Assembly (NCBI GenBank): GCA_964406515.1
Contig: CAYORV010000007.1
Coordinates: 1-35,584 of the forward strand
Origin: JAGLWP01 sp964406515
Lineage (GTDB): Archaea > Nanobdellota > Nanobdellia > Pacearchaeales > GW2011-AR1
Reading direction: 5' to 3'
Length of the DNA stretch: 35,584 nt
Both the position numbers and the translations under genes were made by a program. The notes under the pieces are model-generated. The model saw only the letters and a list, made by a program, of their open reading frames with translations, did no database searches and had not been told where the DNA came from. Below are positions 35,398 to 35,584 of the stretch, in pieces (position 1 is the stretch's first letter; each line of letters starts with the position of its first letter).

Positions 35398-35584
35398 ATG
35401 GGAAAAGGTGATTATACTGTAAGTGATATCTATCAGGGAGGATACTCTTCTTTAAAGCCAAGTTATGGAGATGTTTTTACAGGTTACCATGCAAGCGCCG
35501 GCAAAATGGGTTTAACCACAGATCCAAGAACAGCAAATGTTCTCCAAGCAGCTTCGCAACATATTGCAACAGGAATAAAAAATA
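35398..35584 (+). CDS. Uncharacterised protein, truncated by window end
   Basis: The frame from the ATG stays open to the edge for 62 residues, starting MGKGDYTVSDIYQGGYSSLK and continuing Gly-, Tyr- and Ala-rich (FTGYHASAGKMGLTTDPRTANVLQAASQHIATG). The glycine-tyrosine pattern and Ala-rich helix are not those of an enzyme I know, and could suit a structural or secreted subunit. There is no typical signal peptide. The TATA box at 35363-35377 lies 26 nt before the ATG. Function and full length are unknown. Confidence 0.6.
   Translation, partial: MGKGDYTVSDIYQGGYSSLKPSYGDVFTGYHASAGKMGLTTDPRTANVLQAASQHIATGIKN

Noticed and set aside
1..35584. CRISPR array, IS element, integrase or known phage genes
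   Set aside because: No regularly spaced repeats, transposase or recombinase signatures were seen in any frame.

Overview
The window reads as chromosomal DNA of a small-genome, AT-rich archaeon. Archaeal markers are an Rpo7-Spt4-S24e-S27ae block next to an Fcf1-type PIN gene, a diphthine-ammonia ligase (Dph6), an archaeal-type glutamyl-tRNA synthetase, a pilin with a class III signal peptide, and TATA boxes placed about 24-27 nt before most first start codons, which implies mainly leaderless mRNAs. The many uncharacterised small proteins, DUF5652 and class II ribonucleotide reductase point to DPANN (Pacearchaeota/Woesearchaeota-like). That lineage call is inference; no rRNA is present.

Layout. 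1-3.0 kb: accessory-looking genes, namely a HEPN-like protein, a one-helix membrane protein, a membrane protein with an AbiTii-like domain, and a C39-like papain-fold protein flanked by a 16-bp direct repeat. 3.2-9.1 kb: a DNA-precursor block with thioredoxin, dUTPase, a divergent double-domain ThyX-like protein and adenosylcobalamin-dependent ribonucleotide reductase, plus a second C39-like protein. 9.2-11.4 kb: a DUF5652 membrane protein, an NcsA/TtuA tRNA thiolase and an aminoglycoside/homoserine-kinase-like phosphotransferase. 11.4-15.7 kb: ORFan-rich stretch with dispersed G-rich intergenic repeats, a membrane-anchored HNH protein, a multi-pass membrane protein and a nucleotidyltransferase-fold protein.

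15.7-19.05 kb: an Fe-S/sulfur operon on the minus strand, ArsR - HAD - cysteine desulfurase - small unknown - DUF1858 - IscU, the first five genes joined by 4-nt overlaps, with a palindromic operator at the ArsR start. 19.1-21.2 kb: tRNA-Trp, a membrane protein and a coupled PIN-domain pair. 21.3-23.3 kb: the Fcf1-Rpo7-Spt4-S24e-S27ae block. 23.3-26.6 kb: a 320-bp structured non-coding stretch, ScpA, Dph6 and an MscS channel. 27.0-29 kb: tRNA-His, a GNAT enzyme, hisS and an unlisted 48-residue ORF, all on the minus strand. 29.3-32.8 kb: Nudix hydrolase and U32 protein with near-identical promoters, a pilin, and a GluRS lacking the usual C-terminal domain. 32.8 kb to the end: uncharacterised genes of which the last runs off the window.

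Functional connections: thioredoxin or C-terminal cysteines can re-reduce the reductase, dUTPase supplies dUMP and a ThyX-type enzyme would make dTMP. The desulfurase and IscU supply sulfur and Fe-S clusters that an NcsA/TtuA-type thiolase needs. No known mobile element, CRISPR array or rRNA gene was seen. The least explained parts are the right-end gene cluster, the G-rich repeat family, the structured stretch before scpA and the two symmetric bidirectional promoters.
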